From positions 72,565,689 to 72,629,688 of the forward strand of contig NC_134455.1 in the NCBI RefSeq assembly GCF_047948215.1: a stretch of 64,000 nucleotides of DNA, written 5' to 3'. This stretch comes from Lycorma delicatula. Its lineage: Eukaryota; Arthropoda; Insecta; Hemiptera; Fulgoridae. Position 1 is the first letter of the stretch; each line of letters begins with the position of its first letter. Positions 34,820 to 46,633 of this stretch are shown here, piece after piece. Both the position numbers and the translations under genes were made by a program. The notes under the pieces are model-generated. The model was not told the origin of the DNA. It searched no databases and worked only from the letters and a program-made list of their open reading frames with translations.

Positions 34820-35413
34820 GGTGTGATCCCGAGACCATGGACGATGGACGATGGACCGCAAGGATTATCCCTCTGGTCAGACCGTGGACGGAACGACGGC
34901 ATGGAGAAGTAGAGTACTACATGACCCAATTTTTAACGGGTAACGGGTACTTCCGCGCTTACCCCCATGTCATAGAAAAAGCGCCGTTCCCCGACTGCCT
35001 GTATTGCCCAGGTGTACGAGACGATGCTGAGCACACCTTTTTCAAATGTGCTCGGTGGGCGGCAGATTAAAGGACACTAATGGTGGATCACGAAGCACGG
35101 AGTCCCCACAACGTGGTTGCGATGATGCTTCGTGACCTGAGAAGCTAGAAAAGTGTAGCCCGATTCGTCGGCAACATTCTCAGGGCGAAAAAGGTTGACC
35201 TGGATAGTCCTGAAAATTAGGTAGCACCTAATCAGGCTAGTATAGGAGGACTCGACTAGAAGTAATGTGTTAAACGGTTCCGGGTCGAGTCCTGGTAGAA
35301 AGGGGGGTGGTTTTAGTCGGTAGTCTGCTGATAGTGATTGGATAATACCATCAGCGGGAGCCCGACACTCCGTGCGTAAATTCATTTCCACCTCCCTCCT
35401 CAAAAAAAAAAAA
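34820..35413 (+). pseudogene. R1-clade LINE 3' end: ORF2 C-terminus, 3' UTR and poly-A
   Basis: The frame opening at 34837 reads RWTARIIPLVRPWTERRHGE, VEYYMTQFLTGNGYFRAYPH, then CLYCPGVRDDAEHTFFKCARW, closely matching the R1-clade C-terminus with its CCHC finger (CxxC, then H and C). It is terminated by TAA right after ARWAAD; traces of further coding (NVVAMMLRDLR, FVGNILRAKK) continue in the same general direction. A 3' UTR with GTCGGTAGTCTGCTGATA and CCCGACACTCCGTGCGTAAA follows, and an A-run ends the copy at 35402-35413. The reverse transcriptase is missing, consistent with 5' truncation during retroposition. The 108-codon minus-strand ORF at 35077-35403 is a shadow. Confidence 0.85.
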
Positions 35414-35569
35414 TAATTATGATTATTATTATTATTACTGAGTAAAATATCCTATTTTAAATTTAACTCTATATTTTATATTTTAATTAGATTATTTTTC
35501 TATACTTATGACACTTTTTTTTATCTATAAACGCACCGTTAGTTAGAGGTAAAGATTTTATTTTTGAAT

Positions 35570-35707
35570 GACTTGAGAGGAACGGAACGGAACGCAAGGG
35601 ATTGGGGAATACTTTATCCCTCTATGCTTTGCAGAATCTGGACATGATTCCTTCCTGCTGGTTCTTTCTAATTATCTTGCGGCTATTTAATTTTTAGAGA
35701 TGTTTAT
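35570..35707 (+). repeat. Repeat family R, left half of an interrupted copy
   Basis: GCAGAATCTGGACATGATTC and following bases resemble 32320-32400. The half ends at AGAGATGTTTAT (35696-35707), which is duplicated at 37157-37168 on the other side of the RTE LINE. Confidence 0.5.
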
Positions 35708-37156
35708 TTTTTTTTTGTCTTCAGTCATTTGACTGGTTTGATGCAGCTCTCCAAGATTCCCTATCTAGTGCTAGTCGTTTCACTTCAGTATACCCTCTAC
35801 ATCCTACATCCCCAACAATTTGTTTTACATACTCCAAACGTGGCCTGCCTACACAATTTTTCCCTTCTACCTGTCCTTCCAATATTAAAGCGACTATTCC
35901 CGGATGCCTTAGTATGTGGCCTATAAGTCTGTCTCTTCTTTTAACTATATTTTTCCAAATGCTTCTTTCTTCATCTATTTTGCGCAATACCTCTTCATTT
36001 GTCACTTTATCCACCCATCTGATTTTTAACATTCTCCTATAGCACCACATTTCAAAAACTTCTAATCTTTTCTTCTCAGATAATCCGATTGTCCAAGTTT
36101 CACTTCCATATAAAGCGACACTCCAAACATACACTTTCAAAAATCTTTTCCTGACATTTAAATTAATTTTTGATGTAAACAAATTATATTTCTTACTGAA
36201 GGCTCGTTTAGCTTGTGCTATTCGGCATTTTATATCGCTCCTGCTTCGTCCATCTTTAGTAATTTTACTTCCCAAATAACAAAATTCTTCTACCTCCATA
36301 ATCTTTTCTCTTCCTATTTTCACATTCAGTGATCCATCTTTGTTATTTCTACTACATTTCATTACTTTTGTTTTGTTCTTGTTTATTTTCATGCGATAGT
36401 TCTTGCGTAGGACTTCATCTATGCCGTTCATTGTTTCTTCTAAATCCTTTTTACTCTCGGCTAGAATTACTATATCATCAGCAAATCGTAGCATCTTTAT
36501 CTTTTCACCTTGTACTGTTACTCCGAATCTAAATTGTTCTTCAACATCATTAACTGCTAGTTCCATGTAAAGATTAAAAAGTAACGGAGATAGGGAACAT
36601 CCTTGTCGGACTCCCTTTCTTATTAGGGCTTCTTTCTTATGTTCTTCAATTGTTATTGTTGCTGTTTGGTTCCTGTACATGTTAGCAATTGTTCTTCTAT
36701 CTCTGTATTTGAACCCTAACTTTTTTAAAATGCTGAACATTTTATTCCAGTCTACGTTATAGAAAGCCTTTTCTAGGTCTATAAACGCCAAGTATGTTGG
36801 TTTGTTTTTCTTTAATCTTCCTTCTACTATTAATCTGAGGCCTATAATTGCTTCCCTTGTCCCTATACTTTTCCTGAAACCAAATTGGTCTTCTCCTAAT
36901 ACTTCTTCCACTCTCCTCTCAATTCTTCTGTATAAAATTCTAGTTAAGATTTTTGATGCATGACTAGTTAAACTAATTGTTCTGTATTCTTCACCTTTTT
37001 CTGCCCCTGCTTTCTTTGGTATCATAACTATAACACTTTTTTTTAAGTCTGATGGAAATTCCCCTTTTTCATAAATATTACACACCAGTTTGTATAATCT
37101 ATCAATCGCTTCCTCACCTGCACTGCGCAGTAATTCTACAGGTATTCCGTCTAAAC
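35708..37156 (-). mobile_element. RTE-type LINE, 5'-truncated, with 12-bp target-site duplication
   Basis: The insertion is bounded by AGAGATGTTTAT at 35696-35707 and exactly the same 12 bases at 37157-37168. On the minus strand it ends with a short A-run (T-run at 35708-35716) after GACTGAAGAC. It therefore shows the full signature of target-primed retroposition: 3' tail, 5' truncation and target-site duplication. At about 1.45 kb it retains the 3' two-thirds of the reverse-transcriptase ORF. The intact frame and perfect duplication suggest a recent insertion. Confidence 0.95.
35721..37154 (-). CDS. LINE reverse transcriptase, C-terminal part (RTE-like), open frame
   Basis: About 478 codons are open with no stop; there is no true start because the element is 5'-truncated (the first in-frame start-like codon is GTG near 37085). 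In order: DGIPVELLRSAGEEAIDRLY, MIPKKAGAEKGEEYRTISL, EDQFGFRKSIGTREAI, LAFIDLEKAF (first catalytic Asp), RQGCSLSPLLFNLYME, LRFADDIVILAES (catalytic Asp pair), and FCYLGSKITKDGRS. The C-terminal domain has YGSETWTI and MWCYRRMLKIRWVDKV, then IGHILRH and GRPRLEY. This is the reverse transcriptase with a C-terminal extension typical of RTE-like LINEs; the clade is a judgement from motif style. The protein copies LINE RNA into DNA. The endonuclease domain is missing, so the copy is not autonomous. Confidence 0.93.
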   Translation of the reverse strand, partial: LDGIPVELLRSAGEEAIDRLYKLVCNIYEKGEFPSDLKKSVIVMIPKKAGAEKGEEYRTISLTSHASKILTRILYRRIERRVEEVLGEDQFGFRKSIGTREAIIGLRLIVEGRLKKNKPTYLAFIDLEKAFYNVDWNKMFSILKKLGFKYRDRRTIANMYRNQTATITIEEHKKEALIRKGVRQGCSLSPLLFNLYMELAVNDVEEQFRFGVTVQGEKIKMLRFADDIVILAESKKDLEETMNGIDEVLRKNYRMKINKNKTKVMKCSRNNKDGSLNVKIGREKIMEVEEFCYLGSKITKDGRSRSDIKCRIAQAKRAFSKKYNLFTSKINLNVRKRFLKVYVWSVALYGSETWTIGLSEKKRLEVFEMWCYRRMLKIRWVDKVTNEEVLRKIDEERSIWKNIVKRRDRLIGHILRHPGIVALILEGQVEGKNCVGRPRLEYVKQIVGDVGCRGYTEVKRLALDRESWRAASNQSND

Positions 37157-37168
37157 AGAGATGTTTAT

Positions 37169-37450
37169 ATATTTGTTTTTATTTGACGACATATGTGTTT
37201 TATAAAATGAACGAAGATATATCCCTGTCTTTCGTAGATCGGGTTACATTAGTTATTCCTTGAGATTTTAGCAAGATATTTGCGTCGTTCTCTCAACGCA
37301 ATTTCCTTCAGCCCGACCACTGAAGGCCTTCGGTATTAGTTCCTTTCCTTCAAGTAAGAATGGGTCTGATGGCGCCCTAGTGTTTGTTTGGTGGGTTTGA
37401 ATACCCTTATTTGCAGTTGAAGAATTTTCCTCGTGTGAAGCTTCTTTTAT
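37169..37450 (+). repeat. Repeat family R, right half of an interrupted copy
   Basis: CGCAATTTCCTTCAGCCCGA, CCACTGAAG and TTCGGTATTAG match 32535-32575 in order. Together with 35570-35707 it forms one copy split by the LINE. Confidence 0.5.
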
Positions 37451-37903
37451 TTTTCCTTACTGTTCAAAATAAAACAAGAGATTATTATGTCTACTCTGCT
37501 ATTATGTACAAACAAAAATATAAATGATGAACAAAAATTTTAGTATTATTGTATTCAGTTTTAAGTATTTTAGTAAATTATTACTTAGTCTTACTTAGTC
37601 GTATCAATACATTTCTAAAACTTTGCGTAATAATAATAGGTAATTTTTTTTCTTCATAAATTAAAATTATTATTGTTTTCTTATATAATTCTATTTTTTA
37701 TGCCTTTCTTTATTTATTTTTTTATATTCTCGAATTAGTAAACATTTTGTTTTAACATTTAGGGTTACCTTATTGTCTCATATAACGTTCATACAAAATA
37801 ATTTGTTTTATATTCATAGAAACATTAAACGGAAAATTCTAAACTAATCTTATTCTTTGTAGTGTTTTCGATTTGTTAATTTTTTTCGCGTTTTTTTTTT
37901 TTT
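37451..37903. other. AT-rich non-coding DNA
   Basis: No supported feature. Confidence 0.5.
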
Positions 37904-38060
37904 GTGATGAATTACACAGACGCTCTGAAGCTTGTACGTGGAATGTGGATATGGAATTTTGTTGCATATGAAAAATGCCAGATCGGGATTCGAACCCAGG
38001 ACCTACGGATGAAAGGCCAATCCGTGATCGAGATCGGCTGTTGTTATTGTTATACTATTA
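37904..38060 (-). mobile_element. tRNA-derived SINE, family 2, copy 1 (partial)
   Basis: On the minus strand, GGCCTTTCATCCGTAGGTCC is followed by the B box GGTTCGAATCCC (37986-37998) and ATCTGGCATTTTTCATATG. This aligns with the copy at 54560-54725. The A-box half is poorly preserved here. The 60-codon plus-strand ORF over it is incidental. Confidence 0.75.
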
Positions 38061-38224
38061 CATATAAATATGGGACACTGATCTGAAAAATAATTTTGTA
38101 ATTATTTATAATATTTATTTCGCTTTCATCAGTTATATATTGCAATACTAAATCACTGTAATTTAGAAAATACGAGAAGTATTAAAATAATTTCAATTAT
38201 GCTATACGATTGTAAATGAGAATG

Positions 38225-38475
38225 GTTTTAAAAAACAGGATGTATAAAAAAATATCACAATTTGAAAGTTATTTAATATCTCTTAATTTTGACTTAAAAG
38301 TTAAAATGTTCAACAGTAATGAATCACAAATTAGTCATACAGTTTTCTCTACAAGTCTAACATGAGCACCTTTTATCAGGCGGAACACATCCAACCGATA
38401 GAAGAGTTTGTTCCATATATTAACCGGATTTCTCGACTAATGGAAACGACACTTTATCGAAGAAATATTTCAAGA
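38225..38475 (-). pseudogene. Tc1/mariner-superfamily transposase C-terminal fragment
   Basis: On the minus strand near 38430-38350 the sequence reads WNKLFYRLDVFRLIKGAHVR, matching the C-terminal tail of the insect transposase family seen at 49.5-51.5 kb (usual form LDYRLDVCRVTxGAHIE). The following 3' flank (LICDSLL, and a string resembling AAAGTTATTTAATATC) is also found at 50750-50830 next to the other copy, so the two are related elements. Only the last 40-50 codons and the 3' non-coding end are present. Confidence 0.7.
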
Positions 38476-41400
38476 AATTAAAATCCCGATACTCTTTTTT
38501 TTGTACATCCGGTTCAATCTTTTATTTAAAATCATTTTATACTTAAAAAGTTTGTTGAAATGTGTCCACTCATTATCTATTTACCGTACTTTCGAAAATT
38601 AACTAATGAAATTATTCCGAAAATCATGGAAAAAAAATAATTTAACCTTCTTTCGTTAAAGATTTTAGTTCCTTACGGCCATAATAAAAATTTATTATTT
38701 ATGCTATACGTCTATTAATAAAATAAAAATATTGATGTAAAAACGCCCTAAGATAAAAAAGGTCTAATAGATTAAAACGTGAACATTGTACTGAGGAAAC
38801 CCAATTTTATTGTATTAAAAATCTTGCTTCTACATAAATTTGTTTTATTGTTGACAATGCTAACTAACCCAAAGTACAAATCCAGCCAAGATACTGTATT
38901 CATGAAGCACATCGCTTGCTATGATTACCAGAGTTATCACGGTTGACTCTTAGCCTCTATTTACATGATGATAATGTAAAACTTTTCTCCATCTTCACCA
39001 TTGAGGTTCGCACTCCTGAGAGCTATGGTAACTTATATTGTTCAGGTTAAACTAAAAGTTTTCATTTTCAAACTTAGGCCAAATATGTCCTGGGTTGTCT
39101 CTCATTTCTACCTGAATCCACAGATTGGAGGGTTCTACCGGCCATATTTAGATTCCGTGGATTGATTAAAGCTGTGTCAGGTGTATGATTTATTGCTCAT
39201 GTGCGAAACGGTTCTTCTAAACCCGGTGACTCTTTATAAGCAGGTTATTAGAACAAAAGTAGATGTGTCATGTCCAAAGACTTTGATAGGCTTGAATCAA
39301 GTTTATCCCAAACAATATCGACATACTCGAAACGGGAAGGGTTTATTCACGCTTCTCTTCAGAGGATATCTTGAGAGTGTGTTTTACTTTAATTTACACT
39401 TGAGAATGCCAATTAAAATAAAACAGTTTTGAAAGGTGAACAGCAAATATGTCGTCCCTTATATCCACTAACATTTGGATAGCTGAAAGTTGTCTGTGTC
39501 GTTGACAAGAGGACAGGTGATACTGAATTCGTCAAGTATAGTACCATCAAAGTTTAAGTGATTGCACTCAAAAGTTGGCAGGGAATGCAAGAATTTAATC
39601 AGGTTCAAGCGAGCAGCACTTGGGTGCTAGACTTTATAGGATTAGGTGTAGATTCAACTCGTGTATTATTTTTTCTAGGAAGTTTTCATAATAGTGCATT
39701 ATACTTTTATTTCTTTGGAATTTCCACGGTTGGAATATTGCTTCTATCACTCGCTTAAGTAAAGTGCTTTAGATAGAAAAATTATACCACGCATACAATA
39801 GTTAGTAGAATGCTTTTAAAACCAGAAATATTAAAACAATCGTAAAATTTAAAAATAACAACAAAGTAAAATTCTTTAGCTTCAGTAGTACGATATTAAT
39901 AAAAAATACGCATAAATGAGTAATGTAATTCTCTTAAGAATAAGATGAGGTTGATAAATATAAATACTTTACTTTGTTTCAGTGGGAGCGCTTAAAAATT
40001 GTGTGATTATATTCAATTTTTTCTTAAATAACTGCTAAGATTTTATCTCTTAATAAATTTAAACTTATAATCTTTTGATTCTGCGTTCAGGAAAATAATT
40101 ATTTTTATTATTGAAATGCTTGAATAATTAATAATGCATATTACTCGTACACAGTGAAAGTATACAAATTGTTTATTTTTCTCCTCGTTAATTAGTTTCC
40201 TAAAAATCTGTAAACGTAAAAATTGTCGGAAGACGTAATACGATATATATTAAATGAACTTCATCAGAAATAAACTATTTTTTTTCTTGTTCATGATAGT
40301 AGGCTATGGTATTAATCTGACACTTACCTTTTTTAATGACCCAACAAACCAAAATGTACAATAAAACGTTTTTAAAAACTTACGTCAAAAAGTTTCAAGT
40401 CGTCTTTCGACTAGCCACTGACGTCAAACGTTTGTTGAATTTGAATTGTGGTTTTTTTTTAGAAAAAACAACGATATACTAAAGGTACTGGAGCAATTCA
40501 AAATCACACACACTTTTTGACCAAATTTCTTAATACGTATCTACTTAATTTAAAAACTACAATCCGGAACATCAGAAGACATCAATGCGGAAAATATCAA
40601 TACCAGTCAATGAAAAGGATTGCAATGACTGAAAATATTTTGATGTAATTTTATAAACCTTTTATTAAATAATTTGATTAAGTGCCGTTGTATAAATTTT
40701 ACTTTTAAATTGATAAATTGTTAAAATTCCGAAACTTTAAATTATTTGAATCTATAAATTTGTCGCACTAGGATTTCTTATAACGAAATTTAAACTTAAA
40801 TATTTTGTTAAATAAAAATCTCCATTGTTTATCTAGTAAAGGGTAATAAAAGAAAATAAAAGCCAATATTTTTTTCTTCTATCAACTCATCCGTATTTTA
40901 CACAGGTAAATTTATAAACACTTATAATATCAGCCTAAATGTCATAAACCTACGTAAACTTTTAAATTTCTGTCGTTTAAATAGAATCTAAAGGAGTTGA
41001 TCCTAGCACAGATTGGTGAAGTCACTAAGCAAAGTGATTTTCAAAATAGTTGATATCGTTGTAATATAAAATAAAAAAGTTAAATTATGAGAAAATCTAT
41101 TTAAAAAAAAAACTACAAATTAATATAAAATCGTTATTTGCTTTGTAACAAAAAGTCAGACTCTGCTAAAGCAAAACAGCAGCAGACACCTGGAAAATCA
41201 GAATATAAAAACATGGTGCAAATCAACCCTGTTGGTGGAGGGGTGTACGTAATACCCAATATAGAAATAAGCTCAGCAATACCAGCAGCATAGTCTATCC
41301 ACGTCCTTTAAAATCAATCACAGTCCATATAATGACCACTTCAAACAGCTAAATCTATTTACGGTAATCCATACGGGTAATACATTTAAAAAGAAAATCT

Positions 41401-42714
41401 GATAAGACATAGACTTTTACATGGATGTGTGCCTTTTTTTATTACTAAGATTTATTCTATAGTTTAAACTCGGGCTTAAAACTAATTCATTAATGAAGTG
41501 TTTTTCTTCATAATGCGTTGGTAATTCTTTAAAGTATTTTAAGTATACTAATCATTTCTTAGAATTTCTGATAAGTATTTTTTGGATTTGTTATTCAAAT
41601 TTATTTAACCGTATAAGTATTTTTTTAAGGCAACCTACCGCTTATTACGAGTCGATATTACAAGTCTTCATACAGAAGACAGACATCTGATAGCTTTAAA
41701 AAAACTTTAAGAGGGTAGTCAACTCATATTATGACTGAAAAAAAAATGTATTTTTTTCTTTTCATTTATTGAATCTTTAAAATATGCTTTTTAATTCTGC
41801 TTAGAAAAAAAATTCAAAAACGTTTTATACATGAAACATACATTGATGCCATTAAATTTTGGATAAAATTACAAAACTGAGTGTAATAAATAATTTTCTC
41901 CATTTTTAATTTTTATTTTCTTTTATTTGTTATGTAATAGTTGTAGGAAATTGAATTTTAGTAGGATTAACATTATTTTTAAATATTTTTTCCTCATATC
42001 TTTAAAACCTAGCTAGATTTTGCCAGATTTCACCTAATCGGAGAAGAGGCATCTGGTACGCATTTTTGTTTTATTTTAGTCAATAATCGTTTTTAGCCAA
42101 TTATAACATTACACTAAATCGGATTAACTTATTGAAGATTGTAATTACTCCGATAAATCAAGTGTAATCCCCAAACCCCCAAAAACCAGGTAAACACTCT
42201 CAAGTAAAATATCATTTTTTTGTTAAAACTTACTTTTGAATCTTAAAAATTTAATTGTATCTAGTATTACTGTAGATGACATGGGACCGTCATTCAGAAA
42301 GGAAGACTCGTAAGAGTCGGCAAGAATTTAAACAAATTTTTTTTAATAATTTTTAAAACATAATCCATTTTTATTAAAATGTTAATTATGTTATTAAAAA
42401 AAAACAATCTTTTATGAGATATATTTCGAGCAAGCAGGTTATTAATATATACGTATATTTTTTTATTCTAAATTTTTTTTTTCTTAATTATAATATTCAC
42501 ATGCTGTATAATATTTAAGATAACAATTTCGTTATATGAAGGTGGCCAAATCAGACCCAACATTACTTTCTGAACAATTTGATATTTTTCACAATTGTAT
42601 TCTAAATATTGTATAATTGTGTCAATAATATTTAACAGAAGATAAATATTAAAAATTGAGAAACGCGTGTGGGAGACAAATTTGTATACAGTTAATTTTT
42701 TTTGTAATTTTTTT

Positions 42715-42768
<54 letters not shown>

Positions 42769-42804
42769 GTATCTTTAAAAAAATAAAAAAAAATATATAT
42801 ATAT
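38476..42804. other. Mostly AT-rich non-coding DNA
   Basis: No gene is supported. 38880-39760 is somewhat less AT-rich and has two short plus-strand frames (83 and 66 codons) without recognisable domains; it may be an old, unassigned element. A TA array lies at about 42717-42760. Confidence 0.5.
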
Positions 42805-42950
42805 AACCTATATTACTCCCGGTAACGAAAGGATTCACCGCGGGTACATACATCTAAAGCAGTTCAGCCTGTTGAACTGTTACGGTGGAACAAACATACG
42901 CACATCCTAAATACATTACATTGCTTTTTGGGTAGTCGTGTAAAATCCCT
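42805..42950 (+). repeat. Single-arm copy of the fold-back repeat
   Basis: CTCCCGGTAACGAAAGGATT, CCGCGGGTACATACATCTAA, GTTACGGTGGAACAAACATA and CTAAATACATTACATTGCTT match the arm of the 31870-32162 element. Confidence 0.75.
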
Positions 42951-44229
42951 ATGTCGTATTTTAAATAAAATTTTTGCAAGAACAAAGCCAGGATTTATGC
43001 CACCTCTTTTAATTTGTATTTTTAACTTTTATTGTAAAATATATAATACAATGTTATATCTATGTTCTGCTGTTTAAATTCCCATTCAGATTCTAATAGT
43101 CGATATATTTTAATTCCAATATTGATGTTTTTTCAAGTTAGTTAATTTTTAAAAACAGTACTTATATTTATAGCAAATACTATGCTAATATTATCATATC
43201 GTATATTTATCAAACCGTGTTGGCAAGTAAGTACGCAAATGAAAACTGTAAATTGTAATCTGGCCGATTTTTAATCACTCATAATATTGTCTACGATTTA
43301 ATCAGTGAATCATGATGTTTTGGTACTTTTCTTATCTTCAGCTTGTGTTTTTTTGAATTTTTTTATTACTGTATTTTATTATATCTTTCTCTAATCCTTT
43401 TATTTACCATTCTGATAGCCTCAGATTCAATATAATTCAAATTTTATGTTCTTTCTCAATTTTTATTATGCTTGTATTTTTTTATAATTATTTTCAACAA
43501 TAAAATTTTCTTATAGAATCGAACTCACTAATTCTAGCTGTATTAATGAAGCTATGATTTACTAACTTTGTCCTTCTTTTTTCAGCTTTTTACTACAGAT
43601 TTTCCTTTTCTCAAATTCATATTAATACTTCATTTTTTAATCTTTCAACAATTGTATCTTTAAGATCGGACGTTCCGATCTTAAAATCCATCTTAATTTT
43701 TCTAGTTTTTTTATTGTGCAATATTCGTTGCCATAAGGTGTTATATTCGATAAAAATAATAAAAACTTTAATTTCTATATCTGCATTTCATACCGCCAAA
43801 AAATATCTCCTGATTTCAAAAAAATAACAAGAATGCACTAAAAAGTGATAACCAAAATTGATAAACCTGTTTCATTGATTGATTTTTGTAATATTTCAGA
43901 CCTTTAGGAACTTTAATGATTCGTTGCTCTTAGGTAACTGCTTCCTTTGTACATATTATGATTGTTACTGTAGCTTGTTGCAACCATTGATCAACAGATA
44001 AAAAACGTTCATTTTTCTATCCCTTTTTTCAAAATTTCAAGTATTAAAATATGAAAGTTTCGTACCATCATAGACATCATGATTTTAAGCGGAACATGAC
44101 ACATAATCACTCTTAACACAGCATTAGTGCCTCAACAACCATTAAATGTATACTAAAATAAAAGGAGTGAAATTATTTTCTCATTGCCTACTTTATTTAG
44201 CCATACAAGTGATATTATTATTCTGTTTC
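42951..44229. other. AT-rich non-coding DNA
   Basis: No supported feature. A short inverted repeat (TAAGATCGGA, CGT, TCCGATCTTA) lies at about 43661-43683. Confidence 0.5.
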
Positions 44230-45410
44230 TCATAGAAAACTTCTACAAAATACCATTTTTAACAAAGTTAAAACTTGAATTAAAGAAAGAGTATACAAAT
44301 TATTTAGGGTTGTTTTTATGTTAAAGATAAAAATATCATTTAAATTATTGAATAATATTACTACATGGTAATTAATATTTACAAACTCATACAATTTAAT
44401 AAAAAATAAAGAAATAGGACGGTAACTATTGGAATCGGTCTGATTTTTAGAATTTTTTGAAATCGAAACAATATGTGGTTCTTCCACTGCCGCAGGTAGA
44501 TTTCGTTCCTTCATATCAGATTATACAGTTCTAGTAATCTGAGTTTGGCAATGGTGCTTAACACTCTGATGATGAGGTAATGTATTTCATCTGGATTAGG
44601 TGCTGTGTTGCCGGTTTATTTCAATCTCCTTTCATCTATTTGGAAAGGTATATTCCATGAAAAATTCATTTTAGTTCCAAAATTTAGGTGACCCTCAAGT
44701 TCTGTTTTTACATTTTTGAAGAATTTATCATAATTAGCCGTTCTTACTGGCTATTTCGAATTGATTGGATGATAATTCTGCAATTTTTTTTTATGAATTC
44801 ATTAGTTCATCTTCAGACTGAAGGCAAGATATGACACTAAATTTCTTACGCAGATGGTCTTCATTTTTTCCAGATATCTAATGCAGTTGTATTTCTTTAA
44901 ATTGATGAAACATATTGTAACCAGGTTGGTTTTTTAAATCTGTCATAAGTCTCTTCGCATGCGCCTTGTTTTTTTTAAAAGTAATTAAATTTTCTAATTT
45001 GGACGTTTCTTGAAAGTATTGTATGCTTCCTTCTTACGTGCTCTTCCTTTTTAAATTTTCATTAATTTCTACATTCCACCACGAAACGGGTGACTTTTTG
45101 ATTTTTCCAGATGTTCTAGGATTATAACTTGATGCCGAATCAAATATAGCGTCGACATCGATATCGATAACTTCAGTTGTTTCGGGGAATTTCTTATCGG
45201 TAGAAAAGCTCGCCCATTCTGTCTGATCGAAAAACCATTTTTGGTGATGAGGTATATTTTCGTTGAGACATCAGTTTGCACCGGAAAATGGTAACTTCCG
45301 TAGTGATTTTCTAAAATTTTGAAAGTGTACTTCGCTGCTATCGAATCAGTCGATACAGGAGGATTAAAAAGTATAGGTGGAGGAAGCTGGGTAAATAAAT
45401 GCAATCAAAA
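44230..45410 (-). pseudogene. Jockey-like LINE fragment: endonuclease end to start of reverse transcriptase
   Basis: The minus-strand frame 45404-45069 contains PPVSTDSIAAKYTFKILENH and then YGSYHFPVQTDV, matching the end of an APE-type LINE endonuclease (usual GSDHFPI, with the catalytic Asp and His). Here the Asp before HFPV appears as Tyr. Further on, degenerate linker sequence (RRKAYNTFKKRP, KRLMTDLKN) is followed by MKERNLPAAVEEPHIV, then SISKNSKNQTDSNSYRPISL, the start of the reverse-transcriptase domain. The homology ends near 44230 in AT-rich sequence. Frameshifts and the mutated motif show a dead copy. Confidence 0.8.
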
Positions 45411-46460
45411 TTCGACAACTATATGCTACAGACAGTAATCCGCAGCGAATGCTTATTCTTACTGCCACCGCTTGCAGATTTGTTTTTATTTCAACCTTTT
45501 TGGAAGTAGCTTTTGTCGACGCTAATATGCTACTCCACCTCTTAACTGGCGTGATCGCCACTCAAATATCTGATCCTGGGTGCTCGCTTCTCGGCCTCTG
45601 GGCTCGTACTATAAACTTGCGTTGCATTACCGATTGCTCTTTCAGTTACAGCAGTGTTCTACGTTCGTGGTCGTGGCTGTACAAGGATCGGTGGCAGTTA
45701 GCCAACCTGCGTTGCTGCGGAGTGTTACACAAAACAACGGCGTAGTGTGTTGCAGTAGTGCCAGCGTCGGCTAAATAACGACGATTTATTTTGTATTTCG
45801 GTGGCAGATTCGGGAAGCGATTTCGCTCCGACCTTGCCGATGGTCTATATTAGGAGCTTTTAGCTTTTGACTTCTCGAGCCGGTTGTATGAGAACGGACG
45901 ACCTTGCTCGAGGAAGAAATTGGGAACGCTCACCTGGTATTGTGTTAGGTGATAGATTCATTCACGCTGTTGTGTTAGTCAGGTGACTAAATTCTCCTCA
46001 AAAAGGGGTCCCGAATTTCGGTGGAGGATCAGCAGATAGTCTACTCCTACCTGTCCGAGTGGAGTTTGATGGTTGCTGAGCTGGCTTGGTTGCCCAGGGC
46101 GCCAACCGGGCCCTTGATAAGGTTGTGTCAATACTCTCGGGCAAAGTTGACCAGAAGTTGGAGGGAGTCAGGGGTTTCAAGCCGGTGATGGTCTTGCTGA
46201 ACTTCTCAAAACCATTAAACGGGTGGAGAAGGACGTTAAGAAGCCTGAATCACGATAGGCTGCGGCGCGAGTATGCGACTGCCTTACAGAGGCATGGAGG
46301 ACAAGGAGGAGGTGGAATTGATGGCTGAACAACTCAGCCAGGCCATCAAAACTGGCTGCAGTAGGGTCCTATGGCGCTAGGTCAATTGACGGATCCTTTG
46401 GTAGAAGCCAGTGTGCTGATCTGTGATTGCCTAGAGCCGTCATGATCTCCGCTTCCGGGG
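45411..46460 (+). other. GC-richer segment, probable LINE 5' region or ORF1
   Basis: From 45450 to 46460 GC content is clearly above background. Overlapping frames on both strands (98, 64, 80 and 60 codons) have no identified domain. The plus strand near 46200-46240 reads LLKTIKRVEKDVKKPE, a charged helical stretch as seen in LINE gag-like ORF1 proteins, and CAACTCAGCCAGGCCATCAA follows. I interpret it as an ORF1/5' UTR remnant of an R1-like LINE, but the evidence is composition and context only. Confidence 0.35.
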
Positions 46461-46633
46461 AGAAATATTAGAAATATAAAAATATTTTTAATACAAATAC
46501 AGAGAGAACGAAAGATACAATAAAAAGAGACGTACGAAAGACAACAATAATAAAAAGAAAATATACTCAATTATACATAAATATTTAAACATGTAATAAA
46601 GTAATTACAAATAACATAATTTTATTGATAATT

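Noticed and set aside
34435..35413. Twin-priming inversion of a single LINE
   Set aside because: Both parts have their own 3' UTR and poly-A end, which a twin-primed inversion of one element would not give.
35729..36532. Plus-strand frames of 65 and 67 codons across the LINE
   Set aside because: They are antisense shadows of the open reverse-transcriptase frame on the minus strand.
38880..39760. Possible coding exons in a less AT-rich stretch
   Set aside because: Frames of 83 and 66 codons show no motif on either strand, and I could not align the region to any element by eye; left unassigned.
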